Shown: positions 26,255-34,682, counted from the stretch's first letter. The stretch: DNA of 64,000 bases from Chitinophagaceae bacterium (GCA_016702745.1 JADJDJ010000004.1:584804-648803), one strand, 5' to 3'. The notes: generated from the letters alone by a model not told the origin. Made by a program: numbers and translations.

Positions 26255-26728
26255 ATGAAACCCAATATTGGTATTACAGAAAACAACCTGCAGAAAAGTA
26301 CAACGCAATTATCCATGATCCTGGCAGATGAGATGACATTGTATGTGAAGACCAGAAAATTCCACTGGAACATTGCCGGTAATAATTTTATGGAACTGCA
26401 TAAATTATTTCAGAAACAATACAGCTCTTTGGAAGAAACGATTGACCAGGTAGCAGAGAGAATCAGTAAACTGGGCTGTAATACAATCGGAACCATGCAG
26501 GAATTCCTGGCCCAAACACGGCTGAAAGAATCTCCGGAAGAATATCCCTCACAAAAAGACATGATCCGTGAATTACTGGAAGACCACGAATCCCTGATCA
26601 TGGAGCTGAGAAAGAATATTACTGACAGCAGTGAAAAGAGTAAAGACGCCGGTACCATCGATTTTATGACGGGTATCATGGAAGAGCACGAAACAATGGC
26701 CTGGGTGCTTCGCAGGTATCTTAATTAA
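26255..26728 (+). CDS. dps: Dps-family ferritin-like DNA-protection protein
   Basis: 157 aa. The inter-subunit ferroxidase ligands are in place: KFHWNI (His37), ELHKLF (His49), ETIDQVAERI (Asp64, Glu68), with exactly the 12-15-4 spacing of Dps proteins. It should assemble into dodecamers that oxidise iron with hydrogen peroxide and store it, protecting DNA in starvation and oxidative stress. The N-terminus is short, with few lysines, so DNA binding by a tail is not obvious. YceI lies 18 nt downstream. Confidence 0.95.
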   Translation: MKPNIGITENNLQKSTTQLSMILADEMTLYVKTRKFHWNIAGNNFMELHKLFQKQYSSLEETIDQVAERISKLGCNTIGTMQEFLAQTRLKESPEEYPSQKDMIRELLEDHESLIMELRKNITDSSEKSKDAGTIDFMTGIMEEHETMAWVLRRYLN

Positions 26729-26746
26729 TCAGCGAAAATCACGTTC

Positions 26747-27355
26747 ATGAAAAATCTGACCTTTCATAAAACAGAACAATGGGCAGTTGACCATACCCAT
26801 AGCAGGATTAGCTTTAAAATCAGGCACCTGATGATTGCCCAGATCTGGGGCGTATTCAAAGTATTTGACGGAACGATCAGTATCACCAATGAAGATATTA
26901 CCTCGACTTCTATCGATATGTGGATTGATATCGCCTCCATTGATACAGGTAATGCAGAAAGAGATGAACAGCTCCGTGGTCCCGAGTTTTTTAATACCGC
27001 TTTTCACCCCCGGATGCGGTTTGTGGCCATTTCAGTCGGAAAACAGGATGAGGAGGGGAACCATCGCCTGGAAGGCAAACTAACCATCAACGGAATTACC
27101 AAGGTTGTGGTATTAAATCTGCGGTTTGGGGGTGTTATGACTGATGATTCGGGCACCGTGAAAAGTGGTTTTCAGGTAGATGGGGTTATTAACCGGACAG
27201 ACTGGGGACTCATCTTTAAATCACCTCTTTTAACAGGTGGTATCATGGCCGGTGAAGAAGTGACGGTTTCCTGTGAAATGGAACTTACAAAAATGAAGTC
27301 AGGGCCAATAGAAAGCAGCTGGAGCCATAATGGCGACAGCCGGAATGTTTTCTGA
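26747..27355 (+). CDS. YceI-family lipid-binding-type protein
   Basis: 202 aa without a signal peptide, so likely cytoplasmic, unlike the periplasmic E. coli YceI. Family hallmarks are WAVDHTHSRISFKIRHLMIAQIWGVF, the paired strands STSIDMWIDIASIDTGNAERDEQL, GPEFFNTAFHPRMRF, GKLTINGITKVVVLNLRFGG and DWGLIFKSPLLTGGIMAGEEVTV. The fold is a lipocalin-like barrel that binds polyisoprenoid or amphiphilic ligands. It follows dps by 18 nt and probably shares its transcript, a stress-response association. Confidence 0.93.
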   Translation: MKNLTFHKTEQWAVDHTHSRISFKIRHLMIAQIWGVFKVFDGTISITNEDITSTSIDMWIDIASIDTGNAERDEQLRGPEFFNTAFHPRMRFVAISVGKQDEEGNHRLEGKLTINGITKVVVLNLRFGGVMTDDSGTVKSGFQVDGVINRTDWGLIFKSPLLTGGIMAGEEVTVSCEMELTKMKSGPIESSWSHNGDSRNVF

Positions 27356-27392
27356 TCTATTCCATTTGTTTCCGGTCGGGAAGTAGGAAAGC

Positions 27393-27448
27393 TGTAATGT
27401 ATTAAGCTAATGCTGTAATGATCCTTAAACTGCATGTACTCATCTTTA
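27393..27448 (+). promoter_or_regulatory. Shared spaced promoter motif, tandem site 3
   Basis: Two copies overlap: TGTAAT at 27393 with GATCCTTA at 27420 (one mismatch), and TGTAAT at 27414 with CATCTTTA at 27441. Both have exactly 21 nt between boxes. The second copy ends 35 nt before the CsbD-like ATG. Confidence 0.55.
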
Positions 27449-27483
27449 CCACGTGAAAATTCTTTCACAACAAATACGAAAAA

Positions 27484-27669
27484 ATGAATACAACAGAACA
27501 AAAAGGTAACTGGGAACGACAAAAAGAAAGATTGAAACACAAATTTGATTCTCTTACAGATGATGACCTTTTTTTTGAAGCAGGCGAAGAAGAAGAGATG
27601 ATGAAAAAACTGGAACAAAAGCTCGGTAAAACAAAAAAGGAAATTCAGCAGATCATTGCCGGTATGTAA
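27484..27669 (+). CDS. CsbD-like general stress protein
   Basis: 61 aa, highly charged and helical: GNWERQKERLKHKFDSLTDDDL, FFEAGEEEEMMKKLEQKLGKTK and EIQQII. This matches the CsbD pattern (W..K..LK.KF..LTDDDL...G....L...LQ...GKT.EE). CsbD proteins are sigma-B-type stress proteins of unknown mechanism. It is a single gene behind a tandem copy of the shared promoter motif. Confidence 0.85.
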   Translation: MNTTEQKGNWERQKERLKHKFDSLTDDDLFFEAGEEEEMMKKLEQKLGKTKKEIQQIIAGM

Positions 27670-27728
27670 GCCATCAGTTGGTGGAAAAAAACAAATACCG
27701 GCAACTTCATTAAACTAAATTGAAAGAA

Positions 27729-28187
27729 ATGAAAAAAATACTTTTATTATCAGGATTCATCCTTGGATCGATCCTGTTCCAGGAGGCTTCGGCCCAGCTT
27801 CGCATCAGCATCAGGGCCAATATAGGGTCACAACCGGTTTGGGGCCCATCCGGTTATGATCGGGCAGAATACTATTATTTACCAGAGATCGATGTATTCT
27901 ACAATGTGTCAAGACGCCAGTATGTGTACGAACAAAGAGGTCGATGGGTATTCAGTGCCAGCCTGCCCCGCCAGTATCGTAACTACGACTTATACTCAGG
28001 TTACAAAGTAGTGGTGAACGATAACCGACCCTATCGCAATGCCGGAATGTACCGGACCAAATACGCTACCTATAAAAACAATCATAATCAGGAATCTATC
28101 AGGAACAGCAAAGACTCCAGGTACTTCAAGATAAAAGAGCACCCGGAGCATAACAACTGGCAGAACCGGAATAGACGCCGGAACTGA
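27729..28187 (+). CDS. Secreted protein of unknown function, Tyr/Arg-rich
   Basis: 152 aa from the ATG at 27729; a TTG at 27720 would only add LKE to the signal peptide. MKKILLLSGFILGSILFQEASAQ is a signal peptide. The mature part has aromatic strands (SGYDRAEYYYLPEIDVFYNV, RQYVYEQRGRWVFSASLPRQYR, DLYSGYKVVVNDNRPYR) and a basic tail (NNWQNRNRRRN). The family is widespread in Bacteroidota but without known function. It lies in the stress island, 59 nt after the CsbD-like gene. Confidence 0.8.
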   Translation: MKKILLLSGFILGSILFQEASAQLRISIRANIGSQPVWGPSGYDRAEYYYLPEIDVFYNVSRRQYVYEQRGRWVFSASLPRQYRNYDLYSGYKVVVNDNRPYRNAGMYRTKYATYKNNHNQESIRNSKDSRYFKIKEHPEHNNWQNRNRRRN

Positions 28188-28285
28188 CGGTTCGTCTTAA
28201 CCACCAGTAGCTGCAATGTATTACTATCAGTACGACTGCACTGCTGCTGGTGTTTATTTCTTTAAAACAATACCGCCATAATATC

Positions 28286-28648
28286 ATGATAACCCATTTA
28301 AAGATACCTATGGATACCGCAGAACTTGAAAAATCGACCTCCCACATCATTGTAGAAATTATTGAATATGTAACCAATGCAGTTGTGATAAAGACTATCA
28401 TCAAAAAATCGACAGGGAATATCAGTATTATGTCTTTTGACAGCGGAGAAGGCCTCACTGAAAAAACAACGCCCTTTGACCAGTTTGCCCAGATCATAGA
28501 AGGAAAGGCTGAATTAATTATAGACAAGAAATCCCATATCCTGGAAAAAGGACAGGGCATCATCATTCCGGCGCACGCTTCCAACTATATCAAACCCAAT
28601 GGCCGGTTTAAAATGATACTAACGATTATCAAAGACGGATATGAATAA
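28286..28648 (+). CDS. Cupin-fold protein
   Basis: 120 aa from the ATG at 28286; an upstream in-frame ATG at 28250 seems less likely. A single cupin barrel is visible: VVIKTIIKKSTGNISIMSFDSGEGLTEKTTPFDQF, AQIIEGKAELIIDKKSHILEKGQGIIIPAHASNYIKP. The usual His pair of motif 1 is absent, so metal binding is doubtful apart from the His in PAHASN. Small cupins of this sort are frequent in Bacteroidota stress clusters. Cytoplasmic. Confidence 0.85.
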   Translation: MITHLKIPMDTAELEKSTSHIIVEIIEYVTNAVVIKTIIKKSTGNISIMSFDSGEGLTEKTTPFDQFAQIIEGKAELIIDKKSHILEKGQGIIIPAHASNYIKPNGRFKMILTIIKDGYE

Positions 28649-28732
28649 CAAATGCTTTTGTGAAGGATTCCTGTATCACAAAACCGAATGCAATATTAAT
28701 GACCATATTTACCAACTTTTAAATTTACGACT

Positions 28733-28918
28733 ATCCCACTCCTCACCATCATCATCGTCCTGATCGTTACCGGGGTTTTGCTTTGGCTGATCAATACCTA
28801 TATCCCCATGGACCGGAAGATCAAAAACCTGCTGAATGCGGTTGTCACTATCCTGTTGGTTATCTGGCTGCTGCAAGCTTTTGGTTTACTCGAAGCCCTT
28901 AAGAAAATCAGGATCTGA
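28733..28918 (+). CDS. Thivi_2564-like small membrane protein, paralogue 1 (apparent ATC start)
   Basis: Sixty-one codons read IPLLTIIIVLIVTGVLLWL, INTYIPMDRKIKNLLNAVV, TILLVIWLLQAFGLLEALK, KIRI, stop. Two membrane segments flank the conserved INTYIPMD loop. No ATG, GTG or TTG exists in frame before the first segment (an in-frame TGA lies at 28700-28702). When aligned with paralogue 2 at 34683, the ATC codon takes the place of that gene's TTG start. Initiation at ATC or loss of the start codon are both possible. Confidence 0.6.
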   Translation: MPLLTIIIVLIVTGVLLWLINTYIPMDRKIKNLLNAVVTILLVIWLLQAFGLLEALKKIRI

Positions 28919-29025
28919 ATACCTGGCCGGATCAAGCTGCTCTATTTAAGAATGGCTACGACTCAGATTCAGGCACTATTTTTTTAAAAGCAGCGACAGC
29001 CTGTTTCAATTTTTAAATATTAACC

Positions 29026-30084
29026 ATGCTCAGCGTAATTAAAAATGGGGTGCTGCTGGAAAAAACCTGCCTGGTTTTTGAAAATGAAGGCGTACTGAAT
29101 CCGGCCGTGATCAGGGAAGATGACACCCTGCACCTGTTTTACAGGGCCGTTAGCAAAGGGAATTATTCCAGCGTGGGATATTGCCGCCTGAACGGACCGC
29201 TTACCGTGGCCGAAAGATCCGATTCCCCCTTACTATTCCCGCAATTCGATTATGAGTCAAAAGGAATGGAAGATCCGCGTATTGTAAAAATTGACGACCT
29301 CTATTATCTCACTTATACCGCTTACGATGGCATTAATGCTTTAGGCGCCTTAGCTGTATCCACTGATCTGAAACATTTTGATAAACTTGGGCTGATTGTT
29401 CCGCAAATAGATTATGAAGCTTTCAGCAGACTGGCCGGCTCAAAAGAAATAATCAACGAAAAATACCTGCGCTATAATGAGCACCGGCACAGTACTGAAG
29501 AAGCCGGAAAGAAAATGCTGCTCTGGGACAAGAATGTGATTTTTTTTCCAAGGAGAATCAATGGCCAGCTGGTCTTTCTTCACCGGGTCAGGCCCGATAT
29601 ACAGATTGTAGCAGTGAATGACCTTTCTGAACTGACTCCGGTATTCTGGCAGCATTATTTCCTGCACCTGGAACAGTATATTGTACTATCAGCTCAATAC
29701 GAACATGAAGTAAGTTATATTGGCGGAGGCTGCCCGCCTATTGAAACCGCTGCCGGCTGGCTGATTATCTATCATGGTGTTCATGATACCATCAAAGGGT
29801 ATGTGTACTCAGCCTGTGCCGCCCTGCTTGATCTCAACGACCCCACACACGAAATTGCCCGCCTGACTGAACCGCTTTTCAAACCGGAAGCAGAATGGGA
29901 ACTGGCGGGTTATGTCAATAATGTTTGCTTCCCCACCGGCACTGCCTTGTTTGGCGACACTTTATATATCTATTACGGTGCAGCAGATGAGCAGATTGCC
30001 GTTGCTTCCGTAAGTCTTAGTGCATTGAGTGATGAATTACTCTTAAATAAAAAGCCGGATGAACAAAATACAAAATCCCCATAA
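29026..30084 (+). CDS. GH130 family glycosidase/phosphorylase
   Basis: 352 aa, no signal peptide, cytoplasmic. GH130 five-bladed propeller signatures: NEGVLNPAVIREDDTLHLFYRAV, SKGMEDPRIVKIDDLYYLTYTAYDG (catalytic Asp in MEDPR), KNVIFFPRRINGQLVFLHRVRPD, YIGGGCPPIETAAGWLIIYHGVHD and NVCFPTGTALFGDTLYIYYGAAD. Most GH130 members are phosphorylases on beta-mannosides, though beta-1,2-mannosidases also exist. The start codon overlaps nothing; the stop overlaps the GT4 gene by 26 nt, so the two are translationally coupled and probably act on the same glycan. Confidence 0.92.
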   Translation: MLSVIKNGVLLEKTCLVFENEGVLNPAVIREDDTLHLFYRAVSKGNYSSVGYCRLNGPLTVAERSDSPLLFPQFDYESKGMEDPRIVKIDDLYYLTYTAYDGINALGALAVSTDLKHFDKLGLIVPQIDYEAFSRLAGSKEIINEKYLRYNEHRHSTEEAGKKMLLWDKNVIFFPRRINGQLVFLHRVRPDIQIVAVNDLSELTPVFWQHYFLHLEQYIVLSAQYEHEVSYIGGGCPPIETAAGWLIIYHGVHDTIKGYVYSACAALLDLNDPTHEIARLTEPLFKPEAEWELAGYVNNVCFPTGTALFGDTLYIYYGAADEQIAVASVSLSALSDELLLNKKPDEQNTKSP

Positions 30085-33000
30085 TGCGGCCGGACAATTA
30101 ATCCGGGAAACGATCCGCAAGGGCCAGCAACAGGAGAATGGAATTTCCAACAGGCCGCTACCTTCCATTCTTTTTATCAGCTCCTACCCGCCAAGGCAAT
30201 GCGGTATCGCCACTTATACCCAGGACCTCGTGCAGGCATTGGGCAATAAATTCACACATTCTTTCCGGATGCAGATTTGTGCGCTTGAAACAGCCCGGGA
30301 AAAACACGAATATCAGGAAGAAGTTCAATTCAGGCTCCAGAGTGATGATCCGGCTTCCTACCGCGACTTACAGGAATCCATTCAGCAGGATCCTTCTGTA
30401 TCACTGGTATTACTGCAACACGAATTCGGGTTCTTTGCAAAACAGGAAAAAGCCCTTCATGAATTATTACATGCCTTAAAGGTGCCGGTCCTGATCACTT
30501 TTCATACCGTACTCCCGGATCCCGATACCGCTTTACTGGAGAATGTGCAGGAGATTTGTAAAGCAGCAGCCGGCATCATTGTAATGACAAAACACTCGAA
30601 AGAAATACTGATACAGCACTATCATGTACCGGCTGCAAAAATTTCAGTGATTCCGCACGGCACCCATTTGGTCCCACATAAAGACAAACAATTACTAAAA
30701 GAAAAATACGGACTCAGCGGAAAAAAAGTATTATCCACTTTCGGATTACTGAGTGCCGGCAAAAGTATCGAAACCACTTTATCAGCCCTGCCCGCCATTG
30801 TAATGCCGGAGCCTGATGTGCTATTCCTGATCATTGGCAAAACACATCCCGGAGTATTCAATAGTGAAGGGGAACAGTACCGGGAATCACTGGTGGAAAA
30901 AACAAAGGCATTGAACCTGACCGAACATGTCCGCTTTATCAATACCTACCTGCCCCTGGAAGAATTACTGGATTATTTACAGCTTACTGATATCTATATC
31001 TTTTCCTCCAGAGATCCCAATCAGGCCGTCAGCGGCACTTTCTCTTATGCGATCAGCTGCGGTTGCCCGGTGATTTCCACACCTATTCCGCATGCGAAAG
31101 AAGTGTTGCCGCAGGAGGGAAATATGATCTTCGATTTTGGCAATGCCGCCAAACTCAGCACGGCAATAATCAATTTACTGGCGGATGATATGCTAAGGGA
31201 AAAAACCGGAATCAACAGCATCCAGCAAACCGCATCCACTGCCTGGGAAAATACCGCCATTGCCCATGCCTTATTATTTGAAGAATTTTGCAAACCAGAC
31301 CTGCTTTTGCATTATTCCCTGCCACCGGTAAACCTGGATCATTTTAAAAAACTCACGACCTCATTTGGGATGATCCAGTTCTCCGTGATCAACCGGCCGG
31401 ATATTCAATCCGGTTATACCCTGGATGACAATGCAAGAGCGCTCGTGGCCATGTGCCGTCATTTTGAACTCACCGGCGACCCAGCAGATCTGCCTTATAT
31501 TAAAATCTATTTCAAATTCATTAAATACTGCCTGCAACCGGAGGGACATTTTCTGAACTATGTAAAAGAAGAAAGATTCTTCAGCGGACAGAACAATGAA
31601 GTGAACCTTGCCGATGCCAATGGCAGAGCGATCTGGGCATTGGGCTACCTGCTCTCCCTCGAACATATCCTTCCCCTGCAAATCATTGAAGAGGCAGGTG
31701 CCATGATGTCGGCTGCCCAGTTAAATGCCGGCGCCATTCACTCCACCCGGGCCATGGCTTTTGTGATCAAGGGATTGTACTACCGGAATAAAGAAACCAG
31801 AAGGGATCCGGATATTGCGATCATCACTGAACTGGCGAACCGTTTGTTACAAATGTACCGGCATGAAAAAAAAGAAAACTGGCACTGGTACGAAAGTTAT
31901 CTCACCTATGCCAACAGCCTTTTACCGGAAGCCATGCTTTGTGCCTGGCTGGCAACAGGAGAACAGGTTTTTAAGGATACTGCAAAAGAATCATTTGACT
32001 TCCTGCTTTCTAAAATATTTATGGACGGTGAGATCAAAGTCATCTCCAACAAAAACTGGCTGCACCAGGGCCTTGAATCTTCGCGGGTATGGCAGGGAGG
32101 TGAACAACCCATTGATGTGGCCTATACCATACTTGCTTTGAAAAAATTCTCCACAGTATTCAAAGACAAAGAGTATAAAAACTGTCAGGAGCATCACATC
32201 ATGAAAACGATTCATAAATTTCTTATCGCACTGACCCTTATCGGCACAATGATTGTTGCCGGTACCTCCCGTCTTGCGGCGCAAAGTTCATTTAGTTTCC
32301 AGCTTTTTTATGATAACCTGAGTCCCTATGGAGAGTGGGTGGATAACCCGGACTATGGCTATGTCTGGATTCCGGATGTGGATGATGATTTTGCACCCTA
32401 CAGTAATAATGGGTACTGGCTGTATACTGATGCAGGATGGACCTGGACTTCGGACTATGAATGGGGATGGGCCGCATTCCACTATGGTCGCTGGTACTTT
32501 GATCCCTACTATGGTTATGCCTGGATACCGGGTGATGTCTGGGGACCCGGCTGGGTGACCTGGAGAAGATCGGCCGGATACTATGGATGGGCACCAATCG
32601 GCCCGGATATCAGTATCAGCTGGACGTACAGTAATGGTTACAGCCAACCTTATAATTACTGGCGCTTTGTCCGGGAGCGGGATTTTGGACAAAGAAATAT
32701 ATTCAACTTCTATCTCAACACTTCCGGCAATACTACGATCATCAATAATTCATACGTTATTAATAATTATTATGGAGCGGCAAACAGCAGGGACCGCTAC
32801 AACAAAGGCCCTGACCATAATGAAGTACAACGATACACGGGAAGATCCTACCGGCCTGCTGTGATCGGACAAAGAGACCGGCCAGGTCAGTCCATCAGCA
32901 ATGACAGATTAACTATTTACCGGCCTTCTATTGAAAAAGAAAATAACATCAGCCGCAAACCTGTTCCGCAGCGAACAACCGAATGGAACAATGGCAAACC

Positions 33001-33949
33001 GCAGACAAAAAATAATGCAGATAACCGTAGCCGCGACAGGAATAAACCTTCCCTGAAAAGTCCGCCGGAAATAAAAGAGAGAACAGAACGTAATCTGCAG
33101 GCTACAGATAAACAAACTAACAGGGATGATCAACCCGCCCGGTTTCCCAGAACAACCGAACCTGTTAAACCAACAGTAAGGCAACCGGTAATACAACCGG
33201 CAAATGAGCGGACAGATAAAAACAAACAGCCTGCTAAACAACCGGCCACTACATTTCCGGAAAGACAACCAAAGAGGAAGAAGCCGGTAAGAAATGAAAG
33301 GCAACCGGTTATAGAAAGGCCAATAAAAAAACAGGATCCCCCTAAGCAACAAAGAACTGAACAACCGGTAAAACAACCTCAAAAAGTACAACCGGTCAGA
33401 CAGGAGCCCAGGGCCGTGACAGAAAGACCTGTGAAAAATCAACCCCCTGCCAGGCAACCCTCTTCTAATCAACCGGTGAAGCAAGCACCAAAAGAGCAGG
33501 CTCCCAAACAGGAACGCAAACGTGATACAGAAAAACCAGTGAAGAATACTGAACCAGTGAGGCTTCCTCCCGAAAGGGCTCCGTCCAATAAATCAGGAAA
33601 GGAAGAACCGGTAAAACAAGGGCCCGTCAACAAACAACAGAACAAAAATGGAATAGACGAGCCCTTGCAAATCATCAGGAAAGAATCTCCGGTTCAATCA
33701 CCTAAGATGACCAGGGCCAACAATCGGAATTTCTGGCAGCAACCTGATATCAGGGAAACGATTTCAAGACCATTAATGCCATTACCGGTACCAGCAATAT
33801 CACAGCCGGTAAAAAACGTGGACTTGAATCATGCCCCGGCGCAGCTATCACCAGCTCCTGTTAAAATCGCTCCATTGAAGAACAGAAAGATGCGGGGTAT
33901 TACCCAACTGAATCAGGATGAACTGGCCGGAGTTGTGTGGAGGGGATAA
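30059..33949 (+). CDS. GT4 glycosyltransferase fused in frame to a secreted DUF6600-type protein
   Basis: A single uninterrupted frame of 1296 codons. Residues ~40-400 are a GT4/GT-B glycosyltransferase (ISSYPPRQCGIATYTQDLVQAL, VLSTFGLLSAGKSIETTLSALP, FLIIGKTHPGVF, and IFSSRDPNQAVSGTFSYAISC with GCPVISTPIPHAKEVLP). Residues ~430-705 are an alpha/alpha-toroid-like domain (GYTLDDNARALVAMCRHFELT, NEVNLADANGRAIWALGYLLSLE). From residue 715 a second protein starts with its own signal peptide and RBS. As I recall the family, close relatives of the GT end with about 60 further residues that are missing here, which suggests a deletion joined the genes. Whether the fused chain is made is unknown. Confidence 0.85.
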   Translation: MNKIQNPHNAAGQLIRETIRKGQQQENGISNRPLPSILFISSYPPRQCGIATYTQDLVQALGNKFTHSFRMQICALETAREKHEYQEEVQFRLQSDDPASYRDLQESIQQDPSVSLVLLQHEFGFFAKQEKALHELLHALKVPVLITFHTVLPDPDTALLENVQEICKAAAGIIVMTKHSKEILIQHYHVPAAKISVIPHGTHLVPHKDKQLLKEKYGLSGKKVLSTFGLLSAGKSIETTLSALPAIVMPEPDVLFLIIGKTHPGVFNSEGEQYRESLVEKTKALNLTEHVRFINTYLPLEELLDYLQLTDIYIFSSRDPNQAVSGTFSYAISCGCPVISTPIPHAKEVLPQEGNMIFDFGNAAKLSTAIINLLADDMLREKTGINSIQQTASTAWENTAIAHALLFEEFCKPDLLLHYSLPPVNLDHFKKLTTSFGMIQFSVINRPDIQSGYTLDDNARALVAMCRHFELTGDPADLPYIKIYFKFIKYCLQPEGHFLNYVKEERFFSGQNNEVNLADANGRAIWALGYLLSLEHILPLQIIEEAGAMMSAAQLNAGAIHSTRAMAFVIKGLYYRNKETRRDPDIAIITELANRLLQMYRHEKKENWHWYESYLTYANSLLPEAMLCAWLATGEQVFKDTAKESFDFLLSKIFMDGEIKVISNKNWLHQGLESSRVWQGGEQPIDVAYTILALKKFSTVFKDKEYKNCQEHHIMKTIHKFLIALTLIGTMIVAGTSRLAAQSSFSFQLFYDNLSPYGEWVDNPDYGYVWIPDVDDDFAPYSNNGYWLYTDAGWTWTSDYEWGWAAFHYGRWYFDPYYGYAWIPGDVWGPGWVTWRRSAGYYGWAPIGPDISISWTYSNGYSQPYNYWRFVRERDFGQRNIFNFYLNTSGNTTIINNSYVINNYYGAANSRDRYNKGPDHNEVQRYTGRSYRPAVIGQRDRPGQSISNDRLTIYRPSIEKENNISRKPVPQRTTEWNNGKPQTKNNADNRSRDRNKPSLKSPPEIKERTERNLQATDKQTNRDDQPARFPRTTEPVKPTVRQPVIQPANERTDKNKQPAKQPATTFPERQPKRKKPVRNERQPVIERPIKKQDPPKQQRTEQPVKQPQKVQPVRQEPRAVTERPVKNQPPARQPSSNQPVKQAPKEQAPKQERKRDTEKPVKNTEPVRLPPERAPSNKSGKEEPVKQGPVNKQQNKNGIDEPLQIIRKESPVQSPKMTRANNRNFWQQPDIRETISRPLMPLPVPAISQPVKNVDLNHAPAQLSPAPVKIAPLKNRKMRGITQLNQDELAGVVWRG
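32201..33949 (+). CDS. Secreted DUF6600-type protein with long Pro/Lys/Gln-rich tail (second half of the fusion frame)
   Basis: 582 aa if translated from its own ATG at 32201, which is preceded by AGGAG at 32187-32191 and starts a perfect signal peptide (KFLIALTLIGTMIVAGTSRLAAQ). Residues ~30-150 hold the aromatic DUF6600 repeats: SPYGEWVDNPDYGYVWIPDV, NGYWLYTDAGWTWTSDYEWGW, HYGRWYFDPYYGYAWIPGDV, GPGWVTWRRSAGYYGWAPIG. Residues ~230-500 are low-complexity with recurring QPVKQP/RQPVI/ERPVK units and are probably disordered. It is likely periplasmic or surface-exposed. Independent initiation would rescue secretion despite the upstream in-frame glycosyltransferase. Confidence 0.75.
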   Translation: MKTIHKFLIALTLIGTMIVAGTSRLAAQSSFSFQLFYDNLSPYGEWVDNPDYGYVWIPDVDDDFAPYSNNGYWLYTDAGWTWTSDYEWGWAAFHYGRWYFDPYYGYAWIPGDVWGPGWVTWRRSAGYYGWAPIGPDISISWTYSNGYSQPYNYWRFVRERDFGQRNIFNFYLNTSGNTTIINNSYVINNYYGAANSRDRYNKGPDHNEVQRYTGRSYRPAVIGQRDRPGQSISNDRLTIYRPSIEKENNISRKPVPQRTTEWNNGKPQTKNNADNRSRDRNKPSLKSPPEIKERTERNLQATDKQTNRDDQPARFPRTTEPVKPTVRQPVIQPANERTDKNKQPAKQPATTFPERQPKRKKPVRNERQPVIERPIKKQDPPKQQRTEQPVKQPQKVQPVRQEPRAVTERPVKNQPPARQPSSNQPVKQAPKEQAPKQERKRDTEKPVKNTEPVRLPPERAPSNKSGKEEPVKQGPVNKQQNKNGIDEPLQIIRKESPVQSPKMTRANNRNFWQQPDIRETISRPLMPLPVPAISQPVKNVDLNHAPAQLSPAPVKIAPLKNRKMRGITQLNQDELAGVVWRG

Positions 33950-34023
33950 TTCTTTACAGAATCATCATTGTATGACAATCCGAAGACAATCATCATTTTC
34001 TGCCTCCCGGACTTCTACGAAAA

Positions 34024-34089
34024 CTGTGAATATTACAAATAATTCATTCCACCCTGTAACAAGAGCAGCATACAGATGAAGCATCTTTG
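34024..34089 (+). promoter_or_regulatory. Shared spaced promoter motif, site 4 with upstream CTGTGAAT
   Basis: CTGTGAATATTAC at 34024, TGTAAC at 34055 and CATCTTTG at 34082. The -7-like box is one mismatch from TAnnTTTG. The gene at 34149 begins 59 nt after the motif. Confidence 0.6.
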
Positions 34090-34148
34090 TTAACCTGAGT
34101 TGAAAAAAAATATTTTCTCTTATTGATTTTCAGCCCTTCTACTCACTC

Positions 34149-34505
34149 ATGAAATCACTAATTCTAATTATCAGTATTCTGTCATTTGTCTTTTATAAGG
34201 CAGAAACATCCGGGCTGCACAAAAAAAGTACCCAATCAATGCTTCAATACTCTGAACCTGAATCTGTTCCCTGGCAAAGTCAGTTAATTGCTAAAGTAGC
34301 TGATCAAAAAGATGCTGCTATCAGTCCTGCCAGTTCAGGTTCGAACAGTCATGGCAGCCTTCCGGCCAGGCTTTATCAGCAAAAGGAATCTAACAGCTTT
34401 TTTACAATATTCAGGCCACTCAGGTCTCCCGCAAATGCAATAGAAAGAAAACGGAGTACCCAAAAAGAAGCAAAAGACAGTCTTTTGCTGGTAAACAAGA
34501 ACTAA
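34149..34505 (+). CDS. Secreted small protein, unknown
   Basis: 118 aa with a hydrophobic N-terminus (KSLILIISILSFVFYKAET) that is likely a signal peptide without a clear cleavage site. The rest is polar and Ser/Gln/Lys-rich (SSGSNSHGSLPARLYQQKES, NAIERKRSTQKEAKDS) with no recognised domain. It is preceded by a copy of the shared promoter motif and followed by a strong terminator, so it is a single-gene transcript of the presumed stress regulon. Confidence 0.6.
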   Translation: MKSLILIISILSFVFYKAETSGLHKKSTQSMLQYSEPESVPWQSQLIAKVADQKDAAISPASSGSNSHGSLPARLYQQKESNSFFTIFRPLRSPANAIERKRSTQKEAKDSLLLVNKN

Positions 34506-34546
34506 TCATTTATATCAGGACGTCGAATATTTCTCATAGGACACGA

Positions 34547-34570
34547 CCCCGGTTTCTACCGGGGTTTTTT
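34547..34570 (+). terminator. Intrinsic terminator
   Basis: CCCCGG, loop TTTCTA, CCGGGG, then TTTTTT. The 6-bp all-GC stem lies at 34547-34552 and 34559-34564. It closes the transcript of the small secreted protein. Confidence 0.9.
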
Positions 34571-34592
34571 GACAACTAAGCTGTAATTACAC

Positions 34593-34658
34593 CTGTGAAT
34601 ATTATAAACTATTATTATGGATCTGTAACAAGACGGGCATATATATCACTGATCTTTA
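34593..34658 (+). promoter_or_regulatory. Shared spaced promoter motif, site 5 with upstream CTGTGAAT
   Basis: CTGTGAATATTAT at 34593, TGTAAC at 34624 and GATCTTTA at 34651. Distances are identical to site 4. The start codon of the membrane protein at 34683 lies 24 nt downstream. Confidence 0.6.
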
Positions 34659-34682
34659 CTGCTAATCTTTAAAAATTTTATT

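Noticed and set aside
28671..28728. Possible further copy of the shared promoter before the first Thivi_2564-like gene
   Set aside because: TTGTGAAG and TGCAAT occur at the right 31-nt distance, but the downstream box TAAATTTA is 4 nt too far, so it was not counted as a site.
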